Of a DNA stretch of 64,000 nt, positions 9,077 through 18,937 are shown in pieces. Under the pieces are notes generated by a model. It was given only the letters and a program-made list of their open reading frames with translations, had not been told where the DNA came from and made no database searches. The stretch comes from Sulfurimonas sp. Lineage in GTDB: Bacteria > Campylobacterota > Campylobacteria > Campylobacterales > Sulfurimonadaceae. Where the stretch lies: NCBI GenBank assembly GCA_028044295.1, contig JAOFSE010000001.1:124001-188000 (forward strand), read 5' to 3'. Numbering within the stretch: position 1 is the first letter of the stretch; every line of letters begins with the position of its first letter. The position numbers were made by a program, and so were the translations under genes.

Positions 9077-10771
9077 ATGCAAATAAATGGCGCACAAATG
9101 GTCATTGAAGCTTTAATCGCAGAAGGTGTTAACACAGTATTTGGTTACCCTGGTGGAGCTATCATGAATGTCTATGACGAAATATACAAACAAGATGGCT
9201 TTAAACACATATTGACAAGACACGAACAAGCTGCAATCCACGCTGCTGAAGGATACTCAAAAGTGAGTGGTAAAGTTGGTGTAGCAATGATTACAAGTGG
9301 ACCTGGATTTACAAATGCTGTAACAGGTTTAGCTGATGCGTATATGGATTCTATTCCTTTAGTAGTAATCAGCGGACAGGTTCCAATGAGCCTAATCGGT
9401 ACTGATGGTTTTCAAGAAATAGACGCAATTGGTATATCTCGTCCATGTACAAAACATAATTATCTTGTAACTGATGCTAAAGATCTACCTCGTGTACTTA
9501 AAGAGGCTTTTCACATAGCTGCAACAGGTCGTCCAGGTCCAGTTCATGTTGATATACCAAAAGATGTTACTGCACAAATAGCAGAGTTTGACTATTCAGT
9601 TGAACTAGAGCTTGAAACATATAAGCCAAATGTTAAAGGTAATCTACGTCAAATTAAGAAGGCAATGGAAGCTATATCAAAAGCTAAACGTCCACTTTTT
9701 TACCTTGGTGGTGGTATTATAAATGCAAACGCTGCAGATGAAGTAAGAGAGTTAGTACACAAGACTGGGATTCCTGCTGTTGAGACATTTATGGCTAGAG
9801 GTGTTCTAAGTCATGATGACAAGTACCTAATCTCTATGCTTGGTATGCATGGTTCATATGCAGCTAATATGGCAATGAGTGAAACAGATTTAGTTATAGG
9901 TCTTGGAGCAAGATTTGATGACCGTGTAACAGGTAAGCTTTCTGAGTTTGCTAAAAATGCAGATGTTATTCATGTTGATATTGACCCTGCATCTATTTCT
10001 AAGCTTGTAAACGCTGACTATCCTATTGTTGGTGATGTTAAAAATGTTGTAAATGACATGCTTGATAACTTAGGAAACATAAAGTCTGAAAGTTATATTC
10101 CTTGGAATGATACAGTTAATCAGTTTGATGAACTTCATCCACTAGCTTATCATGAAGATACAGATAGAATCAAACCCCAATGGGTTATTGAGAGAGTTGG
10201 TCAACTTCTTGGTGATGATGCTAACATCTCTACAGATGTTGGACAACATCAGATGTGGGCTGCACAGTTCTATCCTTTTAGTCGTCCGCGTCAATGGATA
10301 AGTTCTGGTGGACTTGGAACGATGGGATTTGGTTTTCCTGCTGCTATAGGTGTAAAAGCTGCAGCTCCAGATAAAGTTAGTATTAACTTTACTGGTGATG
10401 GTTCTATACTTATGAACTGCCAAGAACTTATGACTGCAGTTGAGAAGAAACTGCCAGTTATCAATATTATTTTAAATAATAACTATCTTGGTATGGTTCG
10501 TCAATGGCAAACACTTTTTTATGACAAACGTCATAGTGAAACAGACTTAAGTGTTCAACCAGACTTTGTAAAGTTATCAGAAGCATTTGGTGGGATAGGT
10601 TATAGAGTTACAACTAAAGAAGAATTTGATGCAGCTCTCAAAGATGCTGTTGAGAAGAATGTTGTTGCGTTTATTGATGTTGTAGTTGAAAGACTTGAAA
10701 ATGTTATGCCAATGGTTCCATCAGGTGGTTCACTATTTAACATGATGCTACTAGAAAAGAAGGAGAAGTAA
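9077..10771 (+). CDS. ilvB: Acetolactate synthase large subunit
   Basis: ThDP-dependent first common enzyme of valine, leucine and isoleucine synthesis: condenses pyruvate with pyruvate or 2-oxobutanoate. 564 residues, normal. The catalytic glutamate is in RHEQAAIHAAEGYS near residue 50; the GLGARFDDRVTGKL segment near 280 belongs to the FAD-binding middle domain; the ThDP/Mg motif runs from GDGSILMNCQELM to NNNYLGMVRQWQ near 435-475. Its stop overlaps the ilvN start by one base (TAATG), indicating stoichiometric coupling with the regulatory subunit. Confidence 0.95.
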   Translation: MQINGAQMVIEALIAEGVNTVFGYPGGAIMNVYDEIYKQDGFKHILTRHEQAAIHAAEGYSKVSGKVGVAMITSGPGFTNAVTGLADAYMDSIPLVVISGQVPMSLIGTDGFQEIDAIGISRPCTKHNYLVTDAKDLPRVLKEAFHIAATGRPGPVHVDIPKDVTAQIAEFDYSVELELETYKPNVKGNLRQIKKAMEAISKAKRPLFYLGGGIINANAADEVRELVHKTGIPAVETFMARGVLSHDDKYLISMLGMHGSYAANMAMSETDLVIGLGARFDDRVTGKLSEFAKNADVIHVDIDPASISKLVNADYPIVGDVKNVVNDMLDNLGNIKSESYIPWNDTVNQFDELHPLAYHEDTDRIKPQWVIERVGQLLGDDANISTDVGQHQMWAAQFYPFSRPRQWISSGGLGTMGFGFPAAIGVKAAAPDKVSINFTGDGSILMNCQELMTAVEKKLPVINIILNNNYLGMVRQWQTLFYDKRHSETDLSVQPDFVKLSEAFGGIGYRVTTKEEFDAALKDAVEKNVVAFIDVVVERLENVMPMVPSGGSLFNMMLLEKKEK

Positions 10772-11244
10772 TGGAAGTTAATGAAAGAAGAGTAATTTCT
10801 GTTATTGTTGTAAATGAGTCAAGTGTTTTATCTCGTATTACTAACCTTTTTTCTGGTCGTGGGTACAATATCACATCATTGACTGTTGCACCTATACCTG
10901 ATAGTAAATATTCAAGACTTACTATTGTAACATCTGGTTCAGTTAAAGTTATAGAGCAGATTACAAAGCAACTTCATAAGCTAATCCCTGTTCTTAAAGT
11001 TTATGAGCATGCTGATTTAGTTGAAAAAGAGATGGCAATGGTTAAGTTCCCAGTATCTGAAAACATAGCTGATATCAGTACTCTTTGTGAAGCATACAAT
11101 GGTAAGATAGTTAATGTTAGTGATAATGTAATCATTACGATGGTTGCAGATGAGCCAAAGAGAATAGAAAACTATCTACAACTTATATCACGATATAACC
11201 CTAAAGAGATTGTTAGAAGTGGTGCAGTAGCACTAGAGAGATAA
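10771..11244 (+). CDS. ilvN: Acetolactate synthase small (regulatory) subunit
   Basis: 157 residues, the usual length of IlvN/IlvH. An N-terminal ACT domain ([29 protein letters not shown], residues 6-34) binds valine for feedback control, and a C-terminal ferredoxin-like domain ([31 protein letters not shown]) activates the catalytic subunit. It overlaps ilvB by one base and is followed two bases later by lpxD, the order also known from Campylobacter jejuni (ilvI-ilvH-lpxD). Confidence 0.94.
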   Translation: MEVNERRVISVIVVNESSVLSRITNLFSGRGYNITSLTVAPIPDSKYSRLTIVTSGSVKVIEQITKQLHKLIPVLKVYEHADLVEKEMAMVKFPVSENIADISTLCEAYNGKIVNVSDNVIITMVADEPKRIENYLQLISRYNPKEIVRSGAVALER

Positions 11245-11245
11245 T

Positions 11246-12196
11246 ATGCTCTTTAGTGATGTCGCAAAGCATCTAAATTCAGTCTTAGTTGGAGAAGATG
11301 TAGAAATAGACTCTATGAATGAGATAGAGTTAGCTACTTCTTCTCAGCTTACATTCGCCATTCATAAAAAATACTCTTCACAAGTTTCATTATCTTCATC
11401 AAAAGCATTTTTAATTGTTGACTCTTTAGTTGAGTCAGTTCCTAATGGAGCTTCATATATTATATGTGATGATGTTTCACTATCCATGGCATATGCAACA
11501 AAATTATTTGCTTCAAAGCCAATAGAACCAAAACTACAAGTTCCTATTATTGGTGAGGAAAGTTATATTGATGATATGGCAAAAGTAGAAAATGGCGCAC
11601 GTATCGGCTCTAATGTAACTATTATGGCTGGTGCGTACATTGGTACAAAAGTAGTTATTAATGACAATACTATTATCCATCCAAATGTGACTATATATAG
11701 AGATTGTGTTATTGGGAAAGATTGTATTATTCACTCTGGAACAGTGATTGGTGCAGATGGTTTTGGGTTTTCTCATACAAAAGAAGGTCTACATGTAAAA
11801 ATACACCAAAATGGAAATGTTATCATAGAAGATGATGTTGAAATTGGTGCTAACTGTGCAATAGACAGAGCTGTATTTAATTCTACTATAGTTAAAACAG
11901 GTACCAAGTTAGATAACTTCATTCATATAGCACATAATTGTGAGATAGGTGAGTATTGTATATTTGTAGCACAAACCGGAGTAGGTGGATCTACTAAACT
12001 AGGACGTAATTGTGTAGTTAGTGGACAGAGTGCTTTTACAGATCATTTAGAGATAGCTCCTTTTTCTACTTTTACTGCCAGAAGTGGTGTAACAAAGAGT
12101 ATTAAAGAGAGCGGTGGCGTTTATAGTGGATATCCTCTTATGGATCATAGAGAATGGCGTAGACTGCAAACAAAAATAGCAAAATTAAATTCTTAG
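11246..12196 (+). CDS. lpxD: UDP-3-O-acylglucosamine N-acyltransferase LpxD, first copy
   Basis: Adds the second (N-linked) acyl chain during lipid A synthesis. The 316-residue protein has an N-terminal uridine-binding domain (to about residue 95), then a left-handed beta-helix of hexapeptide repeats ([22 protein letters not shown] onward). The catalytic His is in [15 protein letters not shown] near residue 230, and [15 protein letters not shown] is a family block. It starts two bases after ilvN. A paralog of the same length follows nine bases downstream. Confidence 0.92.
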   Translation: MLFSDVAKHLNSVLVGEDVEIDSMNEIELATSSQLTFAIHKKYSSQVSLSSSKAFLIVDSLVESVPNGASYIICDDVSLSMAYATKLFASKPIEPKLQVPIIGEESYIDDMAKVENGARIGSNVTIMAGAYIGTKVVINDNTIIHPNVTIYRDCVIGKDCIIHSGTVIGADGFGFSHTKEGLHVKIHQNGNVIIEDDVEIGANCAIDRAVFNSTIVKTGTKLDNFIHIAHNCEIGEYCIFVAQTGVGGSTKLGRNCVVSGQSAFTDHLEIAPFSTFTARSGVTKSIKESGGVYSGYPLMDHREWRRLQTKIAKLNS

Positions 12197-12205
12197 GAGT
12201 ACAGG

Positions 12206-13156
12206 GTGGAGTTAAAAGAGATAGCAAAATTAATTGATTGTGAGTTTACTGGTGATAGTTTTAATATAACATCTATGAATACTCTTAAAGACGCTACTTC
12301 AAGCGAATTATCTTTTGTTTCTAATTCTAAGTATATTAAAGATATACAAGATTCTAAAGCTGGTGCGATTATAGTAGATAAAGCAACAGTTCAATATGTT
12401 CCAGATGGTTGTGTAGCACTTGTCGTTGATTCTCCATATTGGAAAATGGCTACAGTATCTAAAGAGTTTGCACCGCTTATAGAAGATGAATCACTAAGCT
12501 CACCAATTATAGGTAAAGGTACTAAAGTGTCATCTAAAGCAGAGATTGCTAATGGTGCTAAGGTTGGTAATAACTGCACTATTATGGCACATGTATATAT
12601 TGGTGCGGAAGCTATCATCGGCGACAATACTATTATATATCCAAATGTAACTATATATAGAGATTGTGTTGTTGGTAATGATTGTATTATACATGCTAAC
12701 ACAACAGTTGGTAGTGATGGTTTTGGTTTTGCTACTAATCATCTAGGTCAACATAAAAAGATATATCAAAATGGAAATGTTGTTATAGAGAACGATGTTG
12801 AAATTGGAAGTTCAACTACTATAGATAGAGCTGTTTTTGGTTCAACTCTAATAAAAGAGGGTGTTCGTATAGACAATCTTGTACAAGTGGGACATAACTG
12901 TGTTATTGGTGAGTATTCTGTACTCGTTTCTCAAGCAGGTATATCTGGATCAACTACTATGGGTAGAAATGTTGTAATGGGTGGTCAGAGTGCTACTGCT
13001 GGACATTTAAGTATAGCACCATTTTCTAGAATGGCTGCAAGAAGTGGTGTAACTAAGAGTATTAAAGATCCTAATAAAACTTTTGCAGGATTTCCGTTGA
13101 TGGAACATAGAACATGGTTAAAACTTCAGGGTAAAATTGCTAAACTATTAAAATAA
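12206..13156 (+). CDS. lpxD: UDP-3-O-acylglucosamine N-acyltransferase LpxD, second copy
   Basis: Also 316 residues with the same plan: uridine-binding N-terminal domain ([21 protein letters not shown]), hexapeptide beta-helix and the catalytic His in [15 protein letters not shown]. The GTG start at 12206 is supported by TTAGGAGT just upstream and by alignment with copy 1. The beta-helix core is very like copy 1 even at DNA level (both carry ACTATATATAGAGATTGTGT), whereas the N-terminal domains have diverged, which fits an old tandem duplication with different donor or chain-length preference. Both keep the catalytic residue, so neither looks dead. Confidence 0.9.
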   Translation: MELKEIAKLIDCEFTGDSFNITSMNTLKDATSSELSFVSNSKYIKDIQDSKAGAIIVDKATVQYVPDGCVALVVDSPYWKMATVSKEFAPLIEDESLSSPIIGKGTKVSSKAEIANGAKVGNNCTIMAHVYIGAEAIIGDNTIIYPNVTIYRDCVVGNDCIIHANTTVGSDGFGFATNHLGQHKKIYQNGNVVIENDVEIGSSTTIDRAVFGSTLIKEGVRIDNLVQVGHNCVIGEYSVLVSQAGISGSTTMGRNVVMGGQSATAGHLSIAPFSRMAARSGVTKSIKDPNKTFAGFPLMEHRTWLKLQGKIAKLLK

Positions 13157-13175
13157 ATTTTACAAAAGGTTTGAT

Positions 13176-13379
13176 ATGTCAAAAGTAATTTCTTTAAGTG
13201 GAACAAAAAGTGGTGTTATCTCTGTATCTAAGATAGATAAGCCATATGGTGAAAAAAGCTCTCCAGTAGCTAGTATAGGTATTTCATTAGCTGGTAATGC
13301 AGATAGTCCTGAATGGAAAGTGCATATTCCACTTGATAATTTAGATGAAGTGATTAAGTCACTTCAGGATTTAAAGTAA
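13176..13379 (+). CDS. Unknown 67-residue protein
   Basis: I do not recognise this protein. It starts 19 bases after the second lpxD, preceded by AAAAGG, and ends in the shared hairpin with the aminotransferase gene. The sequence is neutral and strand-like in its first two thirds (VISLSGTKSGVISVSKID, then VASIGISLAGNADSPEWKVHIPLDNLDE) with a short final helix, so a small beta-rich domain is likely. There is no signal peptide, membrane segment or cysteine. Coding is supported by clean codon use, position and the downstream hairpin. Confidence 0.65.
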   Translation: MSKVISLSGTKSGVISVSKIDKPYGEKSSPVASIGISLAGNADSPEWKVHIPLDNLDEVIKSLQDLK

Positions 13380-13394
13380 GTTTTCTTACTTTAA
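13371..13394. terminator. Bidirectional hairpin between convergent genes
   Basis: TTAAAGTAAG, a TTTT loop, then CTTACTTTAA: a perfect 10-bp stem. It contains the stop codons of both the 67-aa gene (+) and the aminotransferase gene (-), so one hairpin can serve both transcripts. There is no long U-tract on either side. Confidence 0.6.
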
Positions 13395-14552
13395 TCCCTT
13401 TACAAACTCTTCTATTCTACTTATCCCAGTTCTAATACTATCTATATCTGTCGCAAAACTAAATCTAAAATAACCTTCACTTCCAAAACCAACACCTGGA
13501 ACAACAGCTACTTCTTTCTTAGCAAGTAAGTCTTTGGCAAATGTTAGTGAATCAGAACTAACTTCTGAGATATTTACAAATAGGTAAAAAGCACCATCTG
13601 GTTTTAGTACGCTTAAGCCATCTATCTTATTAAATAGCATTACAGCTTCATCACGACGCTCTATAAAAGCTTTTCTCATCATTTCTATATCAGCATCAGC
13701 ATCACCATTTAAAGCTACTATAGCAGCCTTTTGAGTAATAGAGTTGATGTTTGATGTGCTTTGTGACTGAAGTTTTTTAGTACCTTTGATAAGCTCTGTA
13801 TCATGAGCTGCCATATAGCCAAATCTCCAGCCAGTCATAGCAACTGATTTACTAAGACCATTAATGGTTACTGTTCTTTCATACATATCTTGACTAACAG
13901 CTGCTGCAGAAGTAAACTCACCATCATATATAAGTTTTTCATACATCTCATCACTAGCAACTATTACATCTGTACCTTCTAAAACTTTTCCAATTGCAAC
14001 TAGTTCTTCTTTTGTATAAACAGAACCAGTAGGATTAGATGGAGTTGTTAAAATCAACATTTTAGTATTTGGAGTTAACGCTTTTTGTAACTGCTGAGGA
14101 GTGATTTTGAATGAACTTTTATCATTAGTTGCTATCTCAACTACAGTTCCTCCACAGTATTTAACTAATTCAGGATATGTAACCCAGTATGGTGCGGGAA
14201 TGATTACTTCATCACCTTTGTCTATAGTTGCTGAAAATAAATTAAATAGAGAATGTTTAGCACCATTATTTACAATAATTTGAGATGGTGAGTATGTTAA
14301 ACCATTATCTCTCTTTAGTTTATTTGCAATAGCCTCTTTTAAAGCAGGGATACCATCAACAGCTGTATACTTTGTAAAACCTTCATTAATAGCACTTATC
14401 GCAGCATCTTTGATAACTTGAGGAGTGTCAAAATCAGGTTCACCAGCAGAAAAACTAAGAATATCTTTTCCCTCAGCCTTTAGCTCTTGTGCTAATGTTG
14501 TGATAGCTATTGTAATTGATTCCGACAGTGTGTTAATGCGATTTGTAAGCAT
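13386..14552 (-). CDS. aspB: Aspartate aminotransferase family, class I (AspB type)
   Basis: A 388-residue fold-type I PLP enzyme that moves the amino group between aspartate and 2-oxoglutarate (or related pairs). Motifs: SAGEPDFDTPQ near residue 36, NNGAKHSLFN near 92, TPSNPTGSVYTKEEL near 170, PLP lysine in TINGLSKSVAMTGWRFGY near 233, and a C-terminal substrate-carboxylate arginine in YFRFSFA. The subgroup suits prephenate/aspartate aminotransferases, and exact specificity cannot be set from sequence alone. It stands alone between a convergent gene and cysE (65-base gap). Confidence 0.9.
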   Translation of the reverse strand: MLTNRINTLSESITIAITTLAQELKAEGKDILSFSAGEPDFDTPQVIKDAAISAINEGFTKYTAVDGIPALKEAIANKLKRDNGLTYSPSQIIVNNGAKHSLFNLFSATIDKGDEVIIPAPYWVTYPELVKYCGGTVVEIATNDKSSFKITPQQLQKALTPNTKMLILTTPSNPTGSVYTKEELVAIGKVLEGTDVIVASDEMYEKLIYDGEFTSAAAVSQDMYERTVTINGLSKSVAMTGWRFGYMAAHDTELIKGTKKLQSQSTSNINSITQKAAIVALNGDADADIEMMRKAFIERRDEAVMLFNKIDGLSVLKPDGAFYLFVNISEVSSDSLTFAKDLLAKKEVAVVPGVGFGSEGYFRFSFATDIDSIRTGISRIEEFVKGLK

Positions 14553-14617
14553 AGCTTTGCTTCCTTATTTGATGATTTTTTATTGTGAATTATACTAAAA
14601 ATATCTTAAAAATATTA

Positions 14618-15319
14618 CTAGTTTTTCATAGCTGTAATAAAAGATTCATATATTTTTTCTAGTTCAAGATCTCTCTCTAGGACTTCTTTATTATCTTCAA
14701 CAAGTATATGTTCTAAAACAGCTACCCTTTTAAGCATGTACTCAAACATCTCTTTATTAATATCTGGTAGCATATTGTGCATAAGTTGGTCTTTACATCT
14801 ACCTTTTTCTATAACATGTGCAGGTATACCAATAGCTGTTGCATTATCTGGAACTTCTTTAACTACTACAGAGTTAGCACCAATCTTAGCGTATTCTCCA
14901 ATAATTATATTTCCAAGTATTTTACATCCAGCACCAAGAACAGCACCACATCTTATAGTTGGATGACGCTTTCCATGTGTAAGTGAAACACCACCAAGAG
15001 TAACACCTTGGTAAATTAGAACATCATCTTCAATTATAGATGTTTCACCTATAACAACACCAGTACCATGGTCAATAAATACTCTTTTTCCAATTCTAGC
15101 AGCTGGGTGAATATCAATGTTAGTGATTATTTGATTGAGTCCCATTAGTACACGAGATAGTCTTTTAAAGTTCGCATTATAGAGTCTGTTTGCAACTCTA
15201 TACCAAACCATAGCCCAAACACCCGGATAGTTAAATAAAAAGTTTAGTTTAGAATTAAGTGCTGGGTCATTTTTGTAAGCGTTTGAAAAGTCTTCTTTTA
15301 TTTCGGAGTATAGTCCCAA
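14618..15319 (-). CDS. cysE: Serine O-acetyltransferase CysE
   Basis: Acetylates L-serine with acetyl-CoA, the first step of cysteine synthesis. It has an N-terminal helical domain (FLFNYPGVWAMVWYRVANRLYN near residue 28), then a hexapeptide beta-helix with IDIHPAARIGKRVFIDHGTGVVIGETSIIEDDVLIYQGVTLGG carrying the catalytic His and acetyl-CoA site, and the C-terminal VIGIPAHVIEKGR. At 233 residues it is slightly shorter than enteric CysE, as usual for the epsilon group. No cysK lies next to it. Confidence 0.93.
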   Translation of the reverse strand: MGLYSEIKEDFSNAYKNDPALNSKLNFLFNYPGVWAMVWYRVANRLYNANFKRLSRVLMGLNQIITNIDIHPAARIGKRVFIDHGTGVVIGETSIIEDDVLIYQGVTLGGVSLTHGKRHPTIRCGAVLGAGCKILGNIIIGEYAKIGANSVVVKEVPDNATAIGIPAHVIEKGRCKDQLMHNMLPDINKEMFEYMLKRVAVLEHILVEDNKEVLERDLELEKIYESFITAMKN

Positions 15320-15416
15320 GATAAATCCTAATGTTTGATTTTATCTTGGAATTTTATCAGTTTATTCTTTTTATCCAATAAAAGTATTGTTTGTAGATAT
15401 TGTTTAAGCTAGATTA

Positions 15417-17144
15417 TTACACATGTAGCTTATGATGAAAGTATTTATCTATATCGAAATATATTTCACCATTATGATTTTTAAAGGTAAGGTGAGATTT
15501 ATTTAAATCGCTAAATTTTTTAACACCCATTACAGCTGAAACTACCTTCATTCCTTTTATTAGGTTTGTATGATAGTTACCAATCTCTTTACCTTCTTTA
15601 ATAACAAGGTATGAGGCACGTTTTTTAGGGTCTTGAGTAGCCATACCCACTGGACACACATGCGAACCAAAACCAGAACACATTTTAGCGCGTATACATC
15701 CACCACTCATCATAAATCCTCTTGCTATACCAATAGCATCAGCACCCATAGCAAGAGTAATAATTGCATCATCTGGTGTTAAGACCTTTCCACTAGCAAC
15801 TATTTTTATATCTTTACGAAGATCATATTTTTTTAATAAAGTATCTAGTACATAAAGAGCATTATTAGTTGTTAGACCAACCGACTCCATAAGTTCAAGA
15901 GGTGCTGTAGCACTACCACCCTCACCACTGTCAACAGTAATATAATCAGGTATAGATTTCCCTTCAGTTTTTCTCTGAGCCATTTCTGTAACAATTTTTT
16001 CTACAGCATCAGAGTCTGATATTACAATTTTAAACCCAACCGGTTTTTCAGATAGTTCTTGTAGTTTTCCTACAAAATCAAGTAAATGTGTAGTTGTGTC
16101 TGCAAAAGGGAATCTGTTTGGAGAAAAAACGTCTACACCTTCTTTTACACCTCTATAGTATGCAATATCAGCCGTAACTTTAGCAGCTGCAAGTTTACCA
16201 CCAGTTTGTTTTGCACCTTGAGCAATTTTAATCTCTGTCATGCGACAAAACTTCATAACTTTCTTATACTTTAGTTCGTCAAAGTTTCCATTTTCATCAC
16301 GAACACCATACAAACCAGAACTCATTTGAAATATAATATTTGGTATATCTTCTGGTACCTCTTTTGGAAAGTCTTCTAGTGGAGACTTCCAATTTACACG
16401 AAATAGAACATGCGTGGCAGTGTCATATATATAAGTATTTTGAGTACTTTTATGAAGTAAAATGTTTCTATACCATTTGATAGCATATTTACCATTGAAG
16501 AAAAATTTTCCTAGTTTAAATATGAATTCAGCAAAAATTGTACTTTTGACAATTTCAAGGTAGTCACAGTCTTCTAAATTTGGTTTATGTGTAAAAAGGT
16601 GATTTGAAGTAAGTGAACCTTCACCTGTATTTATAGTTAGTTGTGTTCTATGACCAGCTATAGAAAAAGCACGTATTGCTTCTGGAGATAAAGATCCATC
16701 ACTCATAGCGGAACGAAATATTGGAGTGTGTGATACAAAAGGTTTTTTTCTATTTTCCCCAAATGTTACAGATGTGTCATCACTTACTTCATCATCATTT
16801 AGAACATTTGTGGAGTGTTTAATTACAAATCTTGCTCCAGAAAATGGTTCTGTAACTGAGAAAGACTTATAGTTTGGTCTATCTTTTGCAGCTGTATAAA
16901 CCCAGTCTACTTTGTCTTTAGAGTCATAAAAAGTCTCTTCAGCAAAATACTGACGAAAAGGCTCTCTAGCTGCCTCTAAAAGGTACCTCATTCTACCAAT
17001 TATAGGGTAGTTAATTAAAAGTGCATGCTTTCTTTGAACATACCTATCATGTACATATAGCATAACAAGTGCAACTAACCCTGTTAATACAAAAAACTCT
17101 ATAAAATCAACAAATATACTCCATACATAGTGCAACGTATCCAT
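15417..17144 (-). CDS. FMN-binding glutamate-synthase-like protein, membrane-anchored
   Basis: 575 residues. One membrane helix at about residues 8-28 (FVDFIEFFVLTGLVALVMLYV), then a domain like the FMN/Fe-S central part of glutamate synthase: FSIAGHRTQLTINTGEGSL, ITVDSGEGGSATAPLELMESVGL near 390, the GADAIGIARGFMMSGGCIRAKMC block and three cysteines (KMCSGFGSHVCPVG preceded by GGC) for a 3Fe-4S cluster. It lacks the glutaminase and NADPH domains, so it is not a complete GOGAT; the physiological reaction of this widespread family is not settled. It ends two bases before hisS begins on the same strand. Confidence 0.82.
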   Translation of the reverse strand: MDTLHYVWSIFVDFIEFFVLTGLVALVMLYVHDRYVQRKHALLINYPIIGRMRYLLEAAREPFRQYFAEETFYDSKDKVDWVYTAAKDRPNYKSFSVTEPFSGARFVIKHSTNVLNDDEVSDDTSVTFGENRKKPFVSHTPIFRSAMSDGSLSPEAIRAFSIAGHRTQLTINTGEGSLTSNHLFTHKPNLEDCDYLEIVKSTIFAEFIFKLGKFFFNGKYAIKWYRNILLHKSTQNTYIYDTATHVLFRVNWKSPLEDFPKEVPEDIPNIIFQMSSGLYGVRDENGNFDELKYKKVMKFCRMTEIKIAQGAKQTGGKLAAAKVTADIAYYRGVKEGVDVFSPNRFPFADTTTHLLDFVGKLQELSEKPVGFKIVISDSDAVEKIVTEMAQRKTEGKSIPDYITVDSGEGGSATAPLELMESVGLTTNNALYVLDTLLKKYDLRKDIKIVASGKVLTPDDAIITLAMGADAIGIARGFMMSGGCIRAKMCSGFGSHVCPVGMATQDPKKRASYLVIKEGKEIGNYHTNLIKGMKVVSAVMGVKKFSDLNKSHLTFKNHNGEIYFDIDKYFHHKLHV

Positions 17145-17145
17145 A

Positions 17146-18357
17146 CTAGAAATCCTTTAGTGTTATTGTTTCCTCAGTCTTGTTTTCTAAGTCTTTGACC
17201 CATATAGTATCATTATTTAATTCGTTTGAACCAATTACAGCACAAAATTTCGCGTTAACTTTATCTGCTGCTTTTAAATGCTTTTGTAAGTTCTTTGTTT
17301 TAAAGTCACATGTAGCTTTATCCGTAGCTCTTTTCTTATGAGTAAGTCCAACTACTAAGTCTACTGCTTCAGCATCCATAGCACCGATATAGTAACCATC
17401 TCTAGACACTTCAGGCATAACTATGAGCTCCATAAGCCTTTCTATTCCCATAGCAAAACCTACTGCAGGAGTAGGGCGACCATCAAGGAATTCTACTAGT
17501 CTATCATATCTTCCACCACCAGCTATTGCACTCTGGCTTCCTATGTTGTCACTAACAAATTCAAAGGCAGTTTTAGAGTAGTAATCAAGTCCGCGAACTA
17601 GGTTTGTGTCAATTTCGTAGTCGATTCCATTTTCAGTTAAAATCTTTTTTAGTTTTTCAAAATCATCATTACATGTAGAACATAAATTTTGTAGTAATTT
17701 AGGAGCACTTTCGTATAGGCTTTGACATTTGTCATTTTTACAGTCAAGTACACGAATAGGGTTCGTATCTAGTCTTCTAACACAATCTTCACATATATCG
17801 TCTTTACAAGCTTCAACAAACTTAATAAGATTAGTTTTATAATCAGGCATACAGTTGTTGTCACCTAAAGAATTTAGTTGTAGTCGGTAACCAATACCTA
17901 GTCTTTTTAGTATATCACTAGTCATCATAATCATAGTAGCATCTTCGTACACACTATCTTGACCAAAACTCTCAACTCCAAACTGATGGAATTGTCTTAA
18001 ACGACCCTTTTGAGGTCTTTCATATCTAAACATAGCACCGTGATAGAAAAATCTATGATTACCACCAGCCTTATCTAGCTTCTTTTGAATAAAAGCACGA
18101 ACAACACCAGCCGTTCCCTCAGGACGAAGACATACATCATTTTCACCCTTATCAGTAAACTGATACATCTCTTTTCCAACAATGTCACTAGATTCTCCTA
18201 CTGAACGTTTAAAAAGTGCAGTCTCTTCAAGTAAAGGTGTTTCTATAAAGTGAAAACCATACTTTTGTGCTACATCTGTCGCAGTGTTTATAAAGTATGT
18301 AAACCTTGCATAGTCCTCACTTAAAATATCGTTCATTCCTCTGAGTGAGTTAATCAT
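17146..18357 (-). CDS. hisS: Histidyl-tRNA synthetase
   Basis: Class II aminoacyl-tRNA synthetase charging tRNA-His, 403 residues. Motif 1 region near residue 40 (FIETPLLEETALFKRSVGE), motif 2 FRYERPQKGRLRQFHQFGVE near 110, the His-A signature LVRGLDYYSKTAFEF near 257 and motif 3 VGFAMGIERLMEL near 308. A cysteine set (CEDC, CKNDKCQ, CSTCN, about residues 190-230) may be a metal-binding insertion. Its ATG overlaps the tmk stop by eight bases. Confidence 0.95.
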   Translation of the reverse strand: MINSLRGMNDILSEDYARFTYFINTATDVAQKYGFHFIETPLLEETALFKRSVGESSDIVGKEMYQFTDKGENDVCLRPEGTAGVVRAFIQKKLDKAGGNHRFFYHGAMFRYERPQKGRLRQFHQFGVESFGQDSVYEDATMIMMTSDILKRLGIGYRLQLNSLGDNNCMPDYKTNLIKFVEACKDDICEDCVRRLDTNPIRVLDCKNDKCQSLYESAPKLLQNLCSTCNDDFEKLKKILTENGIDYEIDTNLVRGLDYYSKTAFEFVSDNIGSQSAIAGGGRYDRLVEFLDGRPTPAVGFAMGIERLMELIVMPEVSRDGYYIGAMDAEAVDLVVGLTHKKRATDKATCDFKTKNLQKHLKAADKVNAKFCAVIGSNELNNDTIWVKDLENKTEETITLKDF

Positions 18358-18937
18358 TTAGTTCCTTCATGTTATCTAATATCTCTTTTGTTATTTCTTC
18401 TCTGGTTTTAGTGGCATCTATCTCCACAAGCTCTAAGTTTAGAAGTTTTGTAGCTTCGACTATAGAGTTTTGTATATTCATTAGGTAGTCTGAACCACGA
18501 AGTTCTATCCCATCTAGTTCTTTTTGTGAAAGTCTACTTTCAAGCTCTTCTTTTGTTAGTTTAAGTAGAAAAACTTTTTGTGGGTACACACCATTTGTTG
18601 CAAAGTTATTTAACTCTACTATCTCTTTAGTATCTATCTCGCCTTGAGCAAGTGCGTAGGCAACACCACTTACAGCACTTCTATCTGAGATTATCATTTT
18701 CTGACCTAAGTTTGGTTCAATAACTTCTTTTATATGTTCAGCTCTGTCAGCTAGGAAAAGTAAAAATTCGGCCTTTTTACTCTTAGCACGAGCAGATAAA
18801 ACCATATCTCTTATCTCTATACCTATATCTGTAGCACCAGGCTCTTTAGTTAAGATAGCCTCTGGAAAGTTTTTTGACACAGCATCTATCTGTGTACTTT
18901 TCCCAGCAGTGTCAATACCTTCTATGGCAATGTACAT
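18350..18937 (-). CDS. tmk: Thymidylate kinase
   Basis: Phosphorylates dTMP to dTDP. 195 residues with P-loop EGIDTAGKSTQ at residues 6-16 (T replaces the common G in 'GxDGAGKST'), the TKEPG substrate loop and the ISDRS segment with the DR(Y/S) motif. It overlaps coaD by 16 bases and hisS by 8, in a tight run flgA-ubiX-coaD-tmk-hisS. Confidence 0.94.
   Translation of the reverse strand: MYIAIEGIDTAGKSTQIDAVSKNFPEAILTKEPGATDIGIEIRDMVLSARAKSKKAEFLLFLADRAEHIKEVIEPNLGQKMIISDRSAVSGVAYALAQGEIDTKEIVELNNFATNGVYPQKVFLLKLTKEELESRLSQKELDGIELRGSDYLMNIQNSIVEATKLLNLELVEIDATKTREEITKEILDNMKELND

Noticed and set aside
12530..12742. Minus-strand frames inside the lpxD genes
   Set aside because: They arise from the hexapeptide-repeat codon pattern on the sense strand and have no start signals or family likeness.
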